Shown here piece by piece: positions 11,739 through 22,500 of a stretch of 64,000 nucleotides of DNA. The notes below the pieces were generated by a model. The model searched no databases. It saw only the letters and a program-made list of their open reading frames with translations, and was not told where the DNA came from. Location: contig NMRA01000391.1 in the NCBI GenBank assembly GCA_002633005.1, positions 307,209 to 371,208 on the forward strand, in the 5' to 3' direction. This DNA is from Phoronis australis. Its lineage: Eukaryota > Phoronida > Phoronidae. How positions within the stretch are numbered: position 1 is the stretch's first letter; every line of letters starts with the position of its first letter. Both the position numbers and the translations under genes were made by a program.

Positions 11739-11875
11739 AATGAACCTACACCAAGAAAGTTGACGTTGGATCAAGTCACATAGAATGAACCTATACCAAG
11801 AAAGTTGACATTGGATCAATCACATAGAATGAACCTATACCAAGAAAGTTGACATTGGATCAAGTGACATGGAAT
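11697..11875 (+). repeat. 45-bp tandem repeat spanning the TPC stop codon, 4 copies
   Basis: Units start at 11697, 11742, 11787 and 11831, each beginning GAACCTA and containing CCAAGAAAGTTGAC. Lengths are 45, 45, 44 and 45 bp. Unit 1 is coding sequence up to and past TAG. Units 2 and 3 repeat the TAG. Unit 3 has lost one base, and unit 4 reads TGG where the others read TAG. The extra copies are therefore 3' UTR made from duplicated coding sequence. Confidence 0.95.
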
Positions 11876-14800
11876 ATTTCTATCTGTTGAGTTCTGTAGG
11901 AATTTGACTTATCACATCATCAACAATTTAGCTGCGCCTTCTTGAGCATTGGCGGTAACCCCTGACTACCTAGAATGACTGACAGTAACTTGTCGGCGAT
12001 ACAAGTTTAAAGCTCCAGTGCCCCAACCTTTGTCATTTTTTGTCAAAAAGGGCTTGTGTATTAGATCACATAGCTGTTCATAAAATTGATCTTGGCTTTA
12101 ACTTATTCAATTCACCTGCCAAGAATTGCATGATAACACTTGACTTTTATCTTACTCAATTCATCTGTCAAGAATTGTACGATGAAACTTGGCTTACCTC
12201 AAAATCCAACTGCTGCCTGCCGGTTTGGTAATTGGCCTAATTATGTTGCACAAACAACAGAATTAATGAGAAGCAGAATACTGGCACCATTGTTCGATAG
12301 TTTTGGTTTCTAAATTCAAAAACTTAATAAACACGTCGTGTACTTTACACGAATATGCTATTTAAAAATTTTCAATACGTAAATTTAAAAAGTACTTCGT
12401 TGCCCACAATGTTTATGTTGGGTCTGATTACCTAGAGAACAATAACATCATCAGTCTTTGGTGTCCCGGCAGAAACTATGGAATTCACTATGTTGCATAG
12501 TGTCTTTGATCATTGCAGCAGATTTCAAGATGTGCAAACTGGTTGAGTTCACGAGTCTTGATCACTGAGGGAGTCAACGTAGGATTCTTTTCATCAGATT
12601 AAAAGTGATTTTGGACTTGTGTGACTGAAATGAGTAATTTGGAATTGCTGCGATTTCATTTTATGTCGTAAGAGCAGTGTGGCTACCAGTCAATAAGTGA
12701 TAGGCCGGTTCCATGACCAAACACTAGATGGCATCATCAGTTGGTGCGTGGGCTTGAACTGGGTTAAGTTCTCTAGATGTAGAAAGCTTAGGAAGGAAGC
12801 TTGTGTGATCATGTGCTTCGCTTGTATCACATGTCTGGCATGTCATGTGACGTCTTGCACATGTGAAGTCTTGCGCGATGTTACATCTTTGTAAGATTCT
12901 CACATCTATAGAAGGCACGCCTGTCCTGCATGCAAATAAATCTGACAGTAATTAGAGATTCTGTTGTCTGGAGCACTGCTCTGGTGTGACTTTGATGGGT
13001 GACAAAGCTAAACTAGGAAATCATGATTGTAATATTTTTACCGTAATGAAATTCTAAAATTTGAAAATGGACCTTTGTATGCATACTCTGCCCTGACTTG
13101 TGTTGGTAACGGAAAAGGAATCTTGTCATGGTAAAAATATGAAGCACATTTCAGGAGAGCAAATGGCTTAATTTAACTTTTTTGTTTAAGAAGTCAAACA
13201 GTTGTAAACATCACCAGTTTCTGTCCAGAGTATTCACTATTCCACAATTCATTTCATTCACTGCTTTATTGTTGTGATGTAGAGACTAATGTGTTAATTG
13301 GTTTGCATCACACAAAATGAACTTAGATCAGTGCTCATGATATCAGGATTGATGGCACTAGCGGTTCTTGTACAAATCTATTCAAGAAGTACAAAGTGCC
13401 CTGAAGTGGTCGCGAGTACTTGATATAAGCTTTCCTCCCTGCGTCTACTTTTTATGTTGTGCTACATTTGACCATTTGGTTTTGAATTGATGCATCTTTG
13501 TGATCTCTTTTACGGCACTTATAGGACTTAATTTTTTATATAGTTAAGATTTATCTTCATTGTTGCCATTTTGCACACTCGTTCTTTCTGTTGCATATGT
13601 CATCATGTGAAATATTAATACTTGGTGGGGTTATTTGCTATTTTGCCAGTAAATATTTCAAGGAAGATTGTGACTTCTGTCTTGGTTAGCTTGACAGTTT
13701 TGTGCCAATTCCTTTGTTGCCCTTGTTGAATGTAGTGTAGTGTAGTCTTCCTGTTATTAATGACCAGAAGCATAATGTGTGGGTATCATATTAATTAGCA
13801 GATATCGTGACTATATAGCAAAGTCATGAAGCAGCACTGTACTTTTGTATTATGATATCTGATATACTCACTCTTGGTAATGGGGATGAAGTACTTATGT
13901 ATAGAATTTTTTATTTTGGAAATGGATTTCGAGGTAAAATGTGATTTTTTTTGATAGCATAATCTGTGACCATTTAGCATAATTTTTTGAACAAAGTATG
14001 TTTATGTTTAATACTTACCTCATATTAGAGTTTTGGATTATTTAGCGACATGTTATTTGTATGGAGTGTAATAAGTAAAAATGGATTCTCTCTGCTGTCT
14101 GAGTGCTTGAGCGAGACCATGGGCGCTTTTGGAGGCTCAAAATACAGTGTACCTTCAAACACAATACAAGTTTAAGATGCAAAAATTACCTCCACCTTCA
14201 CCTGCAATCATGGATTGCTGGAAATGTAAAATCCATGATTGAAATACTTATACCTGTGCCAACGTAATTCTGCCACTGTTGTGAGCCCAGGATGACAGGA
14301 GCAGATCTGCATATGTGTATGCGTGTTCCACGCTCTTTTTTAATAAAGTAATTTTTAATTTAAAAATGAAACCCAATCTTTGCTTCACTTATGGGTGGTA
14401 GATTAATGATTGCAGACCTCCATTTCCTCTTTGAAATTTGTAAAAACTGTCATTATCTCGCTGCAGCGTAATGAAGATGACTCAAAATTTGTTAAAGCAA
14501 TGGAAACTAGGTCATTCTGTTATACACATTCGTTGATTTTTAAAGAGGCCATTTTAATCCTTTTTAAAAAAATGTCTCTGTTATCAAAAACATCCTATGA
14601 TATAGTTCAAATCATCATGGCTTACAGATTTTTTTCTTAAGGTTTGGGATTTGGCAAATAATTTTACTTTCAAATAATAACTTTATTTACTTGAGGGGGT
14701 TGGACACAATGAAATGTTTGTGAAGTTGTGCACTATTGCCTCAGTGCTACAAATCCGCTGCAGCAAAGTGCCGGGAGTCACCGAACTTACTTGTAAGCAT

Positions 14801-15730
14801 TTTTTCTCGGAATTTGGGTTTGGAAGCTATCAATCTGGCTTGAGAAGACAGTTTAAACCAGCCAGGTTTGGCCTTTGTCACACTAACAGGATAGCGATTC
14901 ACCGTTACTACGCCTACTTTAAGACAGCGTAAAATGAGCCAACTGCCTTCTAGATATGTTACTAAATACGTGTAGTTTTGTGTAACATAACTTTGTTTCT
15001 TTTTATTCCACACAACGACTGATTAATTACTACACAGTTTATGCCCCTCATATTACGTGCCCCCATCGGAAACCCCTCTTGACCTATCGCAGCCGACTGG
15101 TCATTGCCGTCATCTGTGTGAGCAGCACATTACTGCACCAACCACAGCCTGAACACCTGATCACCTGCAGGGACAGTCAAAAATTTTAAAAGTAGTTTGT
15201 TCAAGAAACGTTACCAATTAGAAACATCGCAGACGTTTGACATCGATGTCGATTGTTATCCCGGTACGCGATTTCTAACCAAAACAATCTAGATTGCCTT
15301 TACCACTGAGCCAACACTGAGGAGCCGATATCTGTGCAATTTCTGTTTGCAGCCAACTGTTATGTTCCAGAACGACGTTTCGCCTGCCTGCACGAGATTT
15401 GAGCCTCTTCCTGACCACTACGTGTGGTGAAAAATTTGTGTAGTCATGCTTCTGTACTCTGACAAAAAACTTATGGATATCTAAAATATTGCTTGCGCGC
15501 GTAGTACGCGTACTCGTGTATTGAGTTTACTGTGGGCAGATGGCTTCGAGTGCAAAATAAAAAAGAAATAGAGACAGTCCTATTTTAGCCAGGTGGGGCT
15601 GTGATTGGGGTTACAAATTTGGGCGATATTTCACTATACTACAAACCAAAATGAATAAGCTAGAATTGTGTCTCGCATCTATACCTATGGGCCTCGCGAA
15701 GATGAAATTGCCGCGGGGCTGCTAGCAGGT
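11876..15730. other. Spacer downstream of the TPC gene
   Basis: This AT-rich stretch includes probable 3' UTR to about 12.35 or 12.95 kb. It has an 11-bp perfect inverted repeat (CAATCATGGAT) at 14205-14215 and 14231-14241 with a 15-base loop. I see no gene. Confidence 0.5.
12326..12331 (+). terminator. Candidate poly(A) signal of the TPC gene
   Basis: This is the first AATAAA after the stop, about 590 bp downstream, followed by a GT-containing stretch. Further AATAAA hexamers occur at 12935-12940 and 14342-14347, so longer 3' ends are possible. Confidence 0.45.
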
Positions 15731-17300
15731 CGGTTCGCTGGATTTGAGTTTTCCAACATTGGCTATTAGTCTTGTGGTAAGAATGAGACCGAAACTTAAA
15801 TCAAGCAAAAATTGTGATATCCCATCCCATTCCTATTCTCGCATTGATATGAAATCCCAAATTCATATCAAAATGGTGAAAAACCCGCGGGGCCCAAATA
15901 TAAATTTCGGAAAAATGCACCCCGGTGGCCGTTACTATTATTTTTCACTGAGCGCTATGCGCCAGTTCCCACTAGGCCTACATTGACACCCTCTGGGAAC
16001 AAAAGTGGCGTGAACGGTGACTTTCAAAAATGAAATTGAAGGATGCCACATTACTTGTTTCGTGTTTGGAACTGTAGACCCGAGTATTGTTCTAGGCCTA
16101 CTATGAAACATTGGAATCGAGACTGTCGACTTTTTTCCTTATGTACACTCTCACTACTTTTCAATATAGGTGGCGCTGTGTCAAATGGTAAATATTCCTC
16201 CAACGCGCTTTCTGTGATAGTATTCCTGTGATAGACAATAGGTGTCGCTAAAACAAAAATTGCCGACAGAATTTAGAATCTTGACACGACTGATTTTATT
16301 CACGTTAGGAACAAAATAGAGTATCTAGAAAATAAGTGGAAATATTGGAAGCCACGGAGTATCTTCCTCGAGGCTTTCAACTATTTTCCTTCTGTGTTAA
16401 ATTTTCACCTATGTATCAATTAAAGCGGCAATAAACCCGAGTATCGTTAAAGAAACTAAATTTTGAGACCACTTACCGCTATCGAACTAATCTCAACTTG
16501 CATCTAACTCAAATGAGAAATGGTTTCAGAGCACCGAAAATTTGGCAGTTCGTTAGTGAAGTTTGATTATTGGTTGTTAGTAAGGGCCGCTGGATTTGTC
16601 TAGTTTTAAAAATCCCGTCTCGTTGAGCGGTATCATCTGAACGAAACTTATATGAAGCAAAAAATGTGACATCCCATCATATTGCAAAACTCGCTTGATA
16701 TGAAATGACACCCCAACTTTATGTCAGAACAGTGAAAAAGCCACCAAATCTATACTAGAAAATTTCAACATGCGTCCCATCTCAGCCCAGATATCCCCTT
16801 CGGGAACAAAGGTGGTTTTATTTGTGATTTTCAATAGATAAACATCAAAAAAGGGAAACAGAAGGGAGCCAAAAATTACTCTTGTGTTGTTATATCTTTC
16901 ATGTTTTATTAAACATTACCTAATTATCATCGACGTTATTTCCTTGAGAATTGCTCCAAAGCGATACTTCTGACATACAATAGGTGTCGCTAAAGTAAAA
17001 ATTGATAGAGAATTCGGGATCTTGATACGACTGATTATTTATATTGGGAATAAAGATCAGTATCTAAAAATAAGTAGCAAAATTAGAACTGGGAAGCATC
17101 TTCTTCGAGGCTTACAATTATTTTCGTTGAATGTTCAAATTACAGAGTGGTATATTTGTATTAATAAACCCGCGTTGCGTTCAGAAATAAGCTGTATAGT
17201 TAGACTACCTACCGCTATCAAACTAACAAAAGTTAAAACCTACTCAAATGAAAAGTGGTTTCTAAGCTTGAAAAAATAACAGTTTCTTAGTGCATGGGAT
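15731..17300 (+). repeat. Diverged tandem duplication, two units of about 0.75-0.85 kb
   Basis: Unit 1 runs from about 15731 to 16575 and unit 2 from about 16576 to 17300. Shared landmarks in the same order are CGCTGGATTTG, GATATGAAAT, CAATAGGTGTCGCTAAA (16219 region and 16978), ACGACTGATT, CGAGGCTT and ACCGCTATC. The tail block, AAATG-AAGTGGTTTC-AGCTTG, also appears at about 20503-20560, and a related CCACTTACCG block at 58300-58420, so the unit belongs to a dispersed family. Confidence 0.7.
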
Positions 17301-18437
17301 CATGTTCGGCGCATAAAATGACCCGCCGTGACAAGCTGACTTGTAAAGCAATGACAAACTGTTAATCCTTTCTAAGTTGAGAAGTCCCCTCTAATTTTGA
17401 CTAAGGAAAAATGTGAGAATCTTAAATCAAGAAATGTAAGAATCTTAAATCAAGAATTAGTATTGTGACGAAAGGCGGATTTATAGACGCTTTAAAAGGA
17501 TTAGTATATTAATAAAAAAATATTTTCTAAAACTTATGATCTAAGTATATCAAAGTAAGCTTTCCAAGTGACAAATTGCAACGATAAATTACATGAGAAA
17601 ATCGAGAGCGTCGTTTTTTGCCAGTGTAGCTCTAAATTTTGACCCAGTGAGAAATGACTCCAACGGTAGTTTTTCAACGTTGAAAAAATTATTACGGTTT
17701 TTCAATGTGTTTAAATTTGGTCTCGAATAATTTTCATCCCGTGAAAAAAACGCCGTCACTGTTGAAGGGGGCGAGGCATTTTTAACGGTTTCGTGTAATC
17801 AAATACTAAAGCAAAGATAGTTCGGGTTAAGGGGTGGCACCGTGCGTACTCCAGGTGCCACTTCTCAGGGGGAGCGAAAATGAAAATTGGGGGATGTTGA
17901 AAATTATTCCCAAGTTGGTGAGGACTCATGAAGGGGCGCCGAAAACCTTTGGTGATGTCCGCCCCCTCTTCACAACACTGAGCACAATTTTCCATGCCTT
18001 CCATCATGTAGTCTCGCGACTCGGTGCGGGCGCCTTTGTGGGAACATTGGCAAACGAAGTGATGACGCGCATAAATAGTTATCTCACACAAAGACTTCAT
18101 TTCTACATAATCGGACTAGAGCAGACAGATTGAAACAAAACAGTACAAACGAGTTGAAAATTCTCTGAACATCATCGGGCGTCTAAGTGGCTTACGGCCA
18201 ATCTGGCGTAAATAATTGGAGCTGATCGCTTGAAATGCCTCGCAAGGTTTAGTTAAAACAGCAGCGTACTGCGTGGTAAAGACTGGCCAAAAATCGTTTT
18301 TAGTATACTACTTCCTAAAAACGAAATGGAAATTTTGATTATAGACAGAAATTCCGACGTTTTTAGTGATTTTAGCGAGGTAAAATACCGAGAGTAATCT
18401 GAGCTATATTTACGGAACAATCACTTTAGACATGAGC
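17301..18437. other. Upstream spacer of the inhibitory SMAD gene
   Basis: Open frames occur on both strands at 17756-18133 but show no recognisable domain and are mutual shadows. I see no gene. Confidence 0.45.
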
Positions 18438-18466
18438 CGCGCCAAAAAGTCTAGACAAATCACGTG
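18438..18466 (+). promoter_or_regulatory. SMAD-binding palindrome with BMP-element-like half site and E-box
   Basis: GTCTAGAC, the palindromic SMAD-binding element, lies at 18449-18456. It is preceded by CGCGCC (18438-18443) and exactly five A residues, close to the GGCGCC-N5-GTCT arrangement known from BMP-activated enhancers (first base differs). CACGTG follows at 18461-18466. The cluster is about 660 bp upstream of the start codon. Vertebrate SMAD7 promoters carry the same GTCTAGAC palindrome, and BMP feedback on SMAD6/7 and dad uses such elements. Function here is inferred. Confidence 0.65.
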
Positions 18467-18868
18467 ATACGCAATTGCCAATAGGAGGGAAGCTTATCTC
18501 AAGCAGTTGTTTAGCTTGTTTGGTTCTACGGATTATTCAAAATAGGGGTGGTAACCAGTCTTAGGTGCGATTGTCACTTCGATGGATATTAGAAATATCA
18601 TTCAATTTTAAACTTAATTCTCAAAATATATGTAAAAAATTGATGTAGCGTGATTTATTTGTTATGTTTTATTCAATGGTTTCTGTTTTGATCACCAGGT
18701 AGAAACACTGCACCCCTAAAATACGTAGTCGGCCCTAACCATTTAATGCTGGCATTAAGAATATCAGTGCTGTAGCGAAGTCTGTACGTAAAGTCAATTT
18801 CTTTCACTCAAACGTTGGTTTTTCTATGTTTTGAGTGACTTTTTGGATTAACTGACGTTCAAGACCCT

Positions 18869-19218
18869 GTGAAGACTTCTACGGATAGGAGTAATCGTTT
18901 TCACCACTGCCTTTGTGTGGGTTTCGTGTTATTCACTGTAAAGTGCCCTCGGAGACAAAGTCCGAGTGTCCAGTCTCACTGGCACCAGCCGTTCTATATA
19001 TTGCAAGTTTATACAAATTACGGCCAAGTCAAGCCGCATTACAGCAATACAAGTATGCGCTAACTCGTATTCAGCGGTGTAGAGTAGTGGCCCATGAGAG
19101 TGAACACGCTGTATGTTTCGCTCTAGAAAGAGCGGCCAAACGAAGCGTTTGTGGAAACTCCGGACTATATACAATGAAGCCGACCGTTCGATTGAAACAC
19201 CGGAGGAGTTGGAATTAA
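18869..19218 (+). promoter_or_regulatory. Upstream ORFs before and across the SMAD start codon
   Basis: An ORF at 18869-19063 (64 codons) ends before the main start, and another at 18913-19218 (101 codons) overlaps the first 35 codons in another frame. The main ATG at 19113 has T at -3 and T at +4, a poor initiation context. If the transcript includes these ORFs they would reduce translation. With a start near 19025 they would not be transcribed. Confidence 0.3.
18995..19002 (+). promoter_or_regulatory. Possible TATA box of the inhibitory SMAD gene
   Basis: TATATATT lies about 111 bp upstream of the start codon, which would leave a 5' UTR of roughly 80 bases. The transcription start is not known. 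Confidence 0.22.
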
Positions 19219-19512
19219 AATCACTATGCCAGTCGTTACTAAAAAGATTGCATGAAGACCAATTAGACGTCTTAGCACAGGCGATAGAGAGCAAAGGCGG
19301 GGAAACGACTGAATGTCTCCATTTGCCAAAGAGAGAGCTGAAGCTGGGTCGACGGACGGTCAGCCCGCTCGTTTTATGTTGTCAAATTTGGCGTTGGCCA
19401 GATTTGCGACATGATCACGAACTCAAGAAATTGACTTGTTGTTGTACACCCTCCGGTGAACCAGATTCTATCTGTTGCAACCCCTACCACTGGAGTCGAC
19501 TAATGCAACCAG
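19113..19512 (+). CDS. SMAD6/7: Inhibitory SMAD exon 1: MH1 domain
   Basis: It starts [14 protein letters not shown], which matches the conserved N-terminus of SMAD7-type proteins. MH1 has likely zinc ligands Cys68, one of Cys109-111, Cys121 and His126. The segment matching the R-SMAD DNA-binding hairpin is short and altered ([17 protein letters not shown]), as in inhibitory SMADs. The donor is cca g before gtgaag; reading on gives an unrelated tail. Confidence 0.95.
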
Positions 19513-22500
19513 GTGAAGTATTTCTGTCGTTGTTTCTCACGTGTGAGTTTACGCTAGTGGTTTCATTCATAACTTATGCGCATAGCACAAATGTCACGAT
19601 CATTGGAGTGGTCTTTATATTGTAGTCAAGTACTACTTTCCATAACTTTGACTGTAATTCAATGGAGACGCTGGTCTGTAGCAGTAAAGGTGACTTGGTG
19701 CATTCTTTTACGTGGTTGTCTGGATTTGTGTGAAACCATCTCACATTGAAGATTAGATGTCAAAAAGCTTTAATCAAATACTTATTCACTGGCTGGCTTT
19801 ATTGACTCAGATTGCAGTCTTGGAATCTAGGTTGATTTATTACGTAAACGTACTTTTCGCAAAATGATTTTAATGTTGAACTTCACCACTTGTGTCACAC
19901 GTGAGAGGTATAATTCAAGGGGAAGAATTAGATCTAGGACTGGCATTTAGAGAGATTGCATGAGAGGATTCACAAAATATTAATATCATGTGTGTACGTT
20001 AATGGAGTCCGATTGTAAACAATAACTGTTGCATGCCTCTAAATATTTGGAGCTGATTGATATTCATTTATAAAACATGATCAATTCTGCTCTTGTTATT
20101 GAGGAATGTCCTCTAACCGTATCAAGTTAAAGGGTCGAGTTAAAAAACTGTATCGTGGAACTTTCTCATAGTTAAGCAAAAATCTGATTGTTATGTATCC
20201 AACTTTTGAGTTTTACCCTATTTTTTTTTGTTTTAACCACTGTGTTTAGGGGACATGTGATGTGTCATGGCTTATGTCCCGAAACACAGGCACCTTTAAG
20301 TAGCCCTTTACAATATAACATAATAAAGAGATCTTTATTATGTTATATTGTAGAGGGCTACTTAAAGATGCCTGTGCCCGAAACAATTTTTGATGTCTTC
20401 AGCTGTACTGGGTCAAAGTGGCTATAAACCAACATTCCTAAAACATGCTTACGTTTAGTTTGAACTACTTTTTTCTATAAAACTGGCCTCAACTTGTTCC
20501 TTAACCTGAAGAGAAGTGGTTTCTGAGCTTGGAGAACATTGACAGTTTGTTATTGCTTGAGACCACACTCTCATGGGCGGCGCACCATAAGGGGCTGGGG
20601 GGGGGGGCTATAGCCCCTCCCCACTTTTTTCAGGGCTGTGCCGCCCATGGTCTATGGGCGGTGCACCATAGGGGGCTAGGGGGTGGGCTGTAGCCCCCTT
20701 TTATGTGCTGTGCTCCCCATGGCTCACCACTTCAACTAACCCATGCTGACCAGAGCCTGTTCTCTGAACCAATGAAGAATTGTCTGATTTTCCAATCCCA
20801 GAAATCATCTCTCATTTGACCAACAGGAGACAAATTTTATTTCGGAAAGTGGTTTAAATCAAAAGTTTGTTTTGTGTTAGAAGGTGAGTCTATAACTGCT
20901 GTAAAGCCTCCCTTGAATGGTACCGCACATGAATTTGATTGCTACAGTTATGTTGAACCACTTTGAGTACACCAATGTCATGTAATGAATATTTAAGGTT
21001 ATTGTCTTACATTTGTCTACACCGCTTCATCTATATAATGCAAGAACCCTTATGGTAATCCTCTATTCAATACAACTACTTTCGTTCAGTGTTCAATGTT
21101 CTCACACTGCTGCAATAGGATACGAACAGACTACTTGACTTACCTTATTTTTTATGGCCCTGCGTTTGAGTGATGAAAACCTGATTTCTTCTATTTCTAA
21201 AGTATTACTGGTACTATCTAGGTAGCCCAGTGTATCTAAAATAATAAAAATCTGTTCAAGTCAGTATAATTATTGAGTGGGCCCTTTGCTTACGAGGGAG
21301 ACCCCATTTTTGCGCACGACCCCTGTAGGTTAGGTGGTAAAATCTCTCCAGTTTAAGACGTATTGTGGCCAACTAGTGAAATTTTGTTAGTCCATTTTTT
21401 CATAAAAGGGATGTCATTCCAAATTAATGCTTGTCTGCATTCACATTTCAATGCGTAAAACATAATATTTTGTGAAATGTTTGATTCACAGCAATGTCAA
21501 GAAAAATGAAAAAAATGCAGTTTTGGCAATTGTTGTTCAAAATTGGTGAGATTTTATCAGAATGGATAATCTGTGGACTGGTCTTTAGGACGAGTTTTGT
21601 GAGGGGAAAAATACTTCTAGCCAATGGGCTTAGAATGGTAATTTAATGACAGACTTGTATTTTTTTCAGAATCACCGCCTCCTGCATACAGCTTACAGTT
21701 CTTACCTAACAAATCAGGTATTTAAAATTGTCCTCCCTCCAGTTGTTTGTTTATTCCAATTCAGTTAGCTCTGCTATCATTTTTTCTGTGTGAATGGATT
21801 CAGTTGCAGAAACTTTTCTTAAACCTGCACTGGCAAGTTGTAAGGCATCCCGGGTATGTTTGCAAATTTGACGAGTTTTTATGAGACAATAGGTCTTCTG
21901 CTGCCAATTTTGTTCTTTTAAATGCATGTTTGAGCTTCACTGCCCTTTTCTTAGTTGGAGTTAAAATAGGTCAGTCTCCTTCTCAGATTTCATACATTAT
22001 GGACTACTTTTAGGAAACCTCTATTTTTATGCCTGTTAGGTCAATATTTGGGTTGTAGTACTGGTTATCAGTTGTTTGATAAATGGTCCAAATGCCTTTT
22101 TCATAAAGGTGTGTGAGGGAAAATCTTCAACGAGGAAAGTAAGAATTCTGTTTTCAAGCTGACAAGTGATGGTGCTAACTGATTGCCTTGTCTTTATTTC
22201 AGACGACGAAGAGTCTCCGCCTTCATTACACTCTAGTACAGAAACGGCAGGTTTCCCCACCGACTTGCAGTTAGTTACAGGTAAGCCAAACAAGCTTTAG
22301 ATGTGTGATTGTGTTAAGTCAGATTGGGGCTGACTGGCTAGTTGGGTTGACGTGTGGACAGTTGAAGGGGTCCCCTAACTGCAGTAGAACTGATAGAGTT
22401 GTGCTGGAGTTGTTGGCATTGTCGCTACTAGTGTTTCAGGGTGGGCTGATAGTTGGGGTCGTGGGGTTAAGAGTAGGGAATGTCTTTAGCAGACTCACTA

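Noticed and set aside
11736-11875. Programmed stop readthrough into the 45-bp copies
   Set aside because: The context after TAG is AAT, not a known readthrough context, each copy carries another stop and copy 3 is out of frame.
17756-18133. Open frames on both strands upstream of the SMAD gene
   Set aside because: They shadow each other and show no motif; not enough to call a gene.
20285-20376. microRNA precursor
   Set aside because: The near-perfect pairing, 4-base loop and flanking target duplication fit a MITE better; no small-RNA data.
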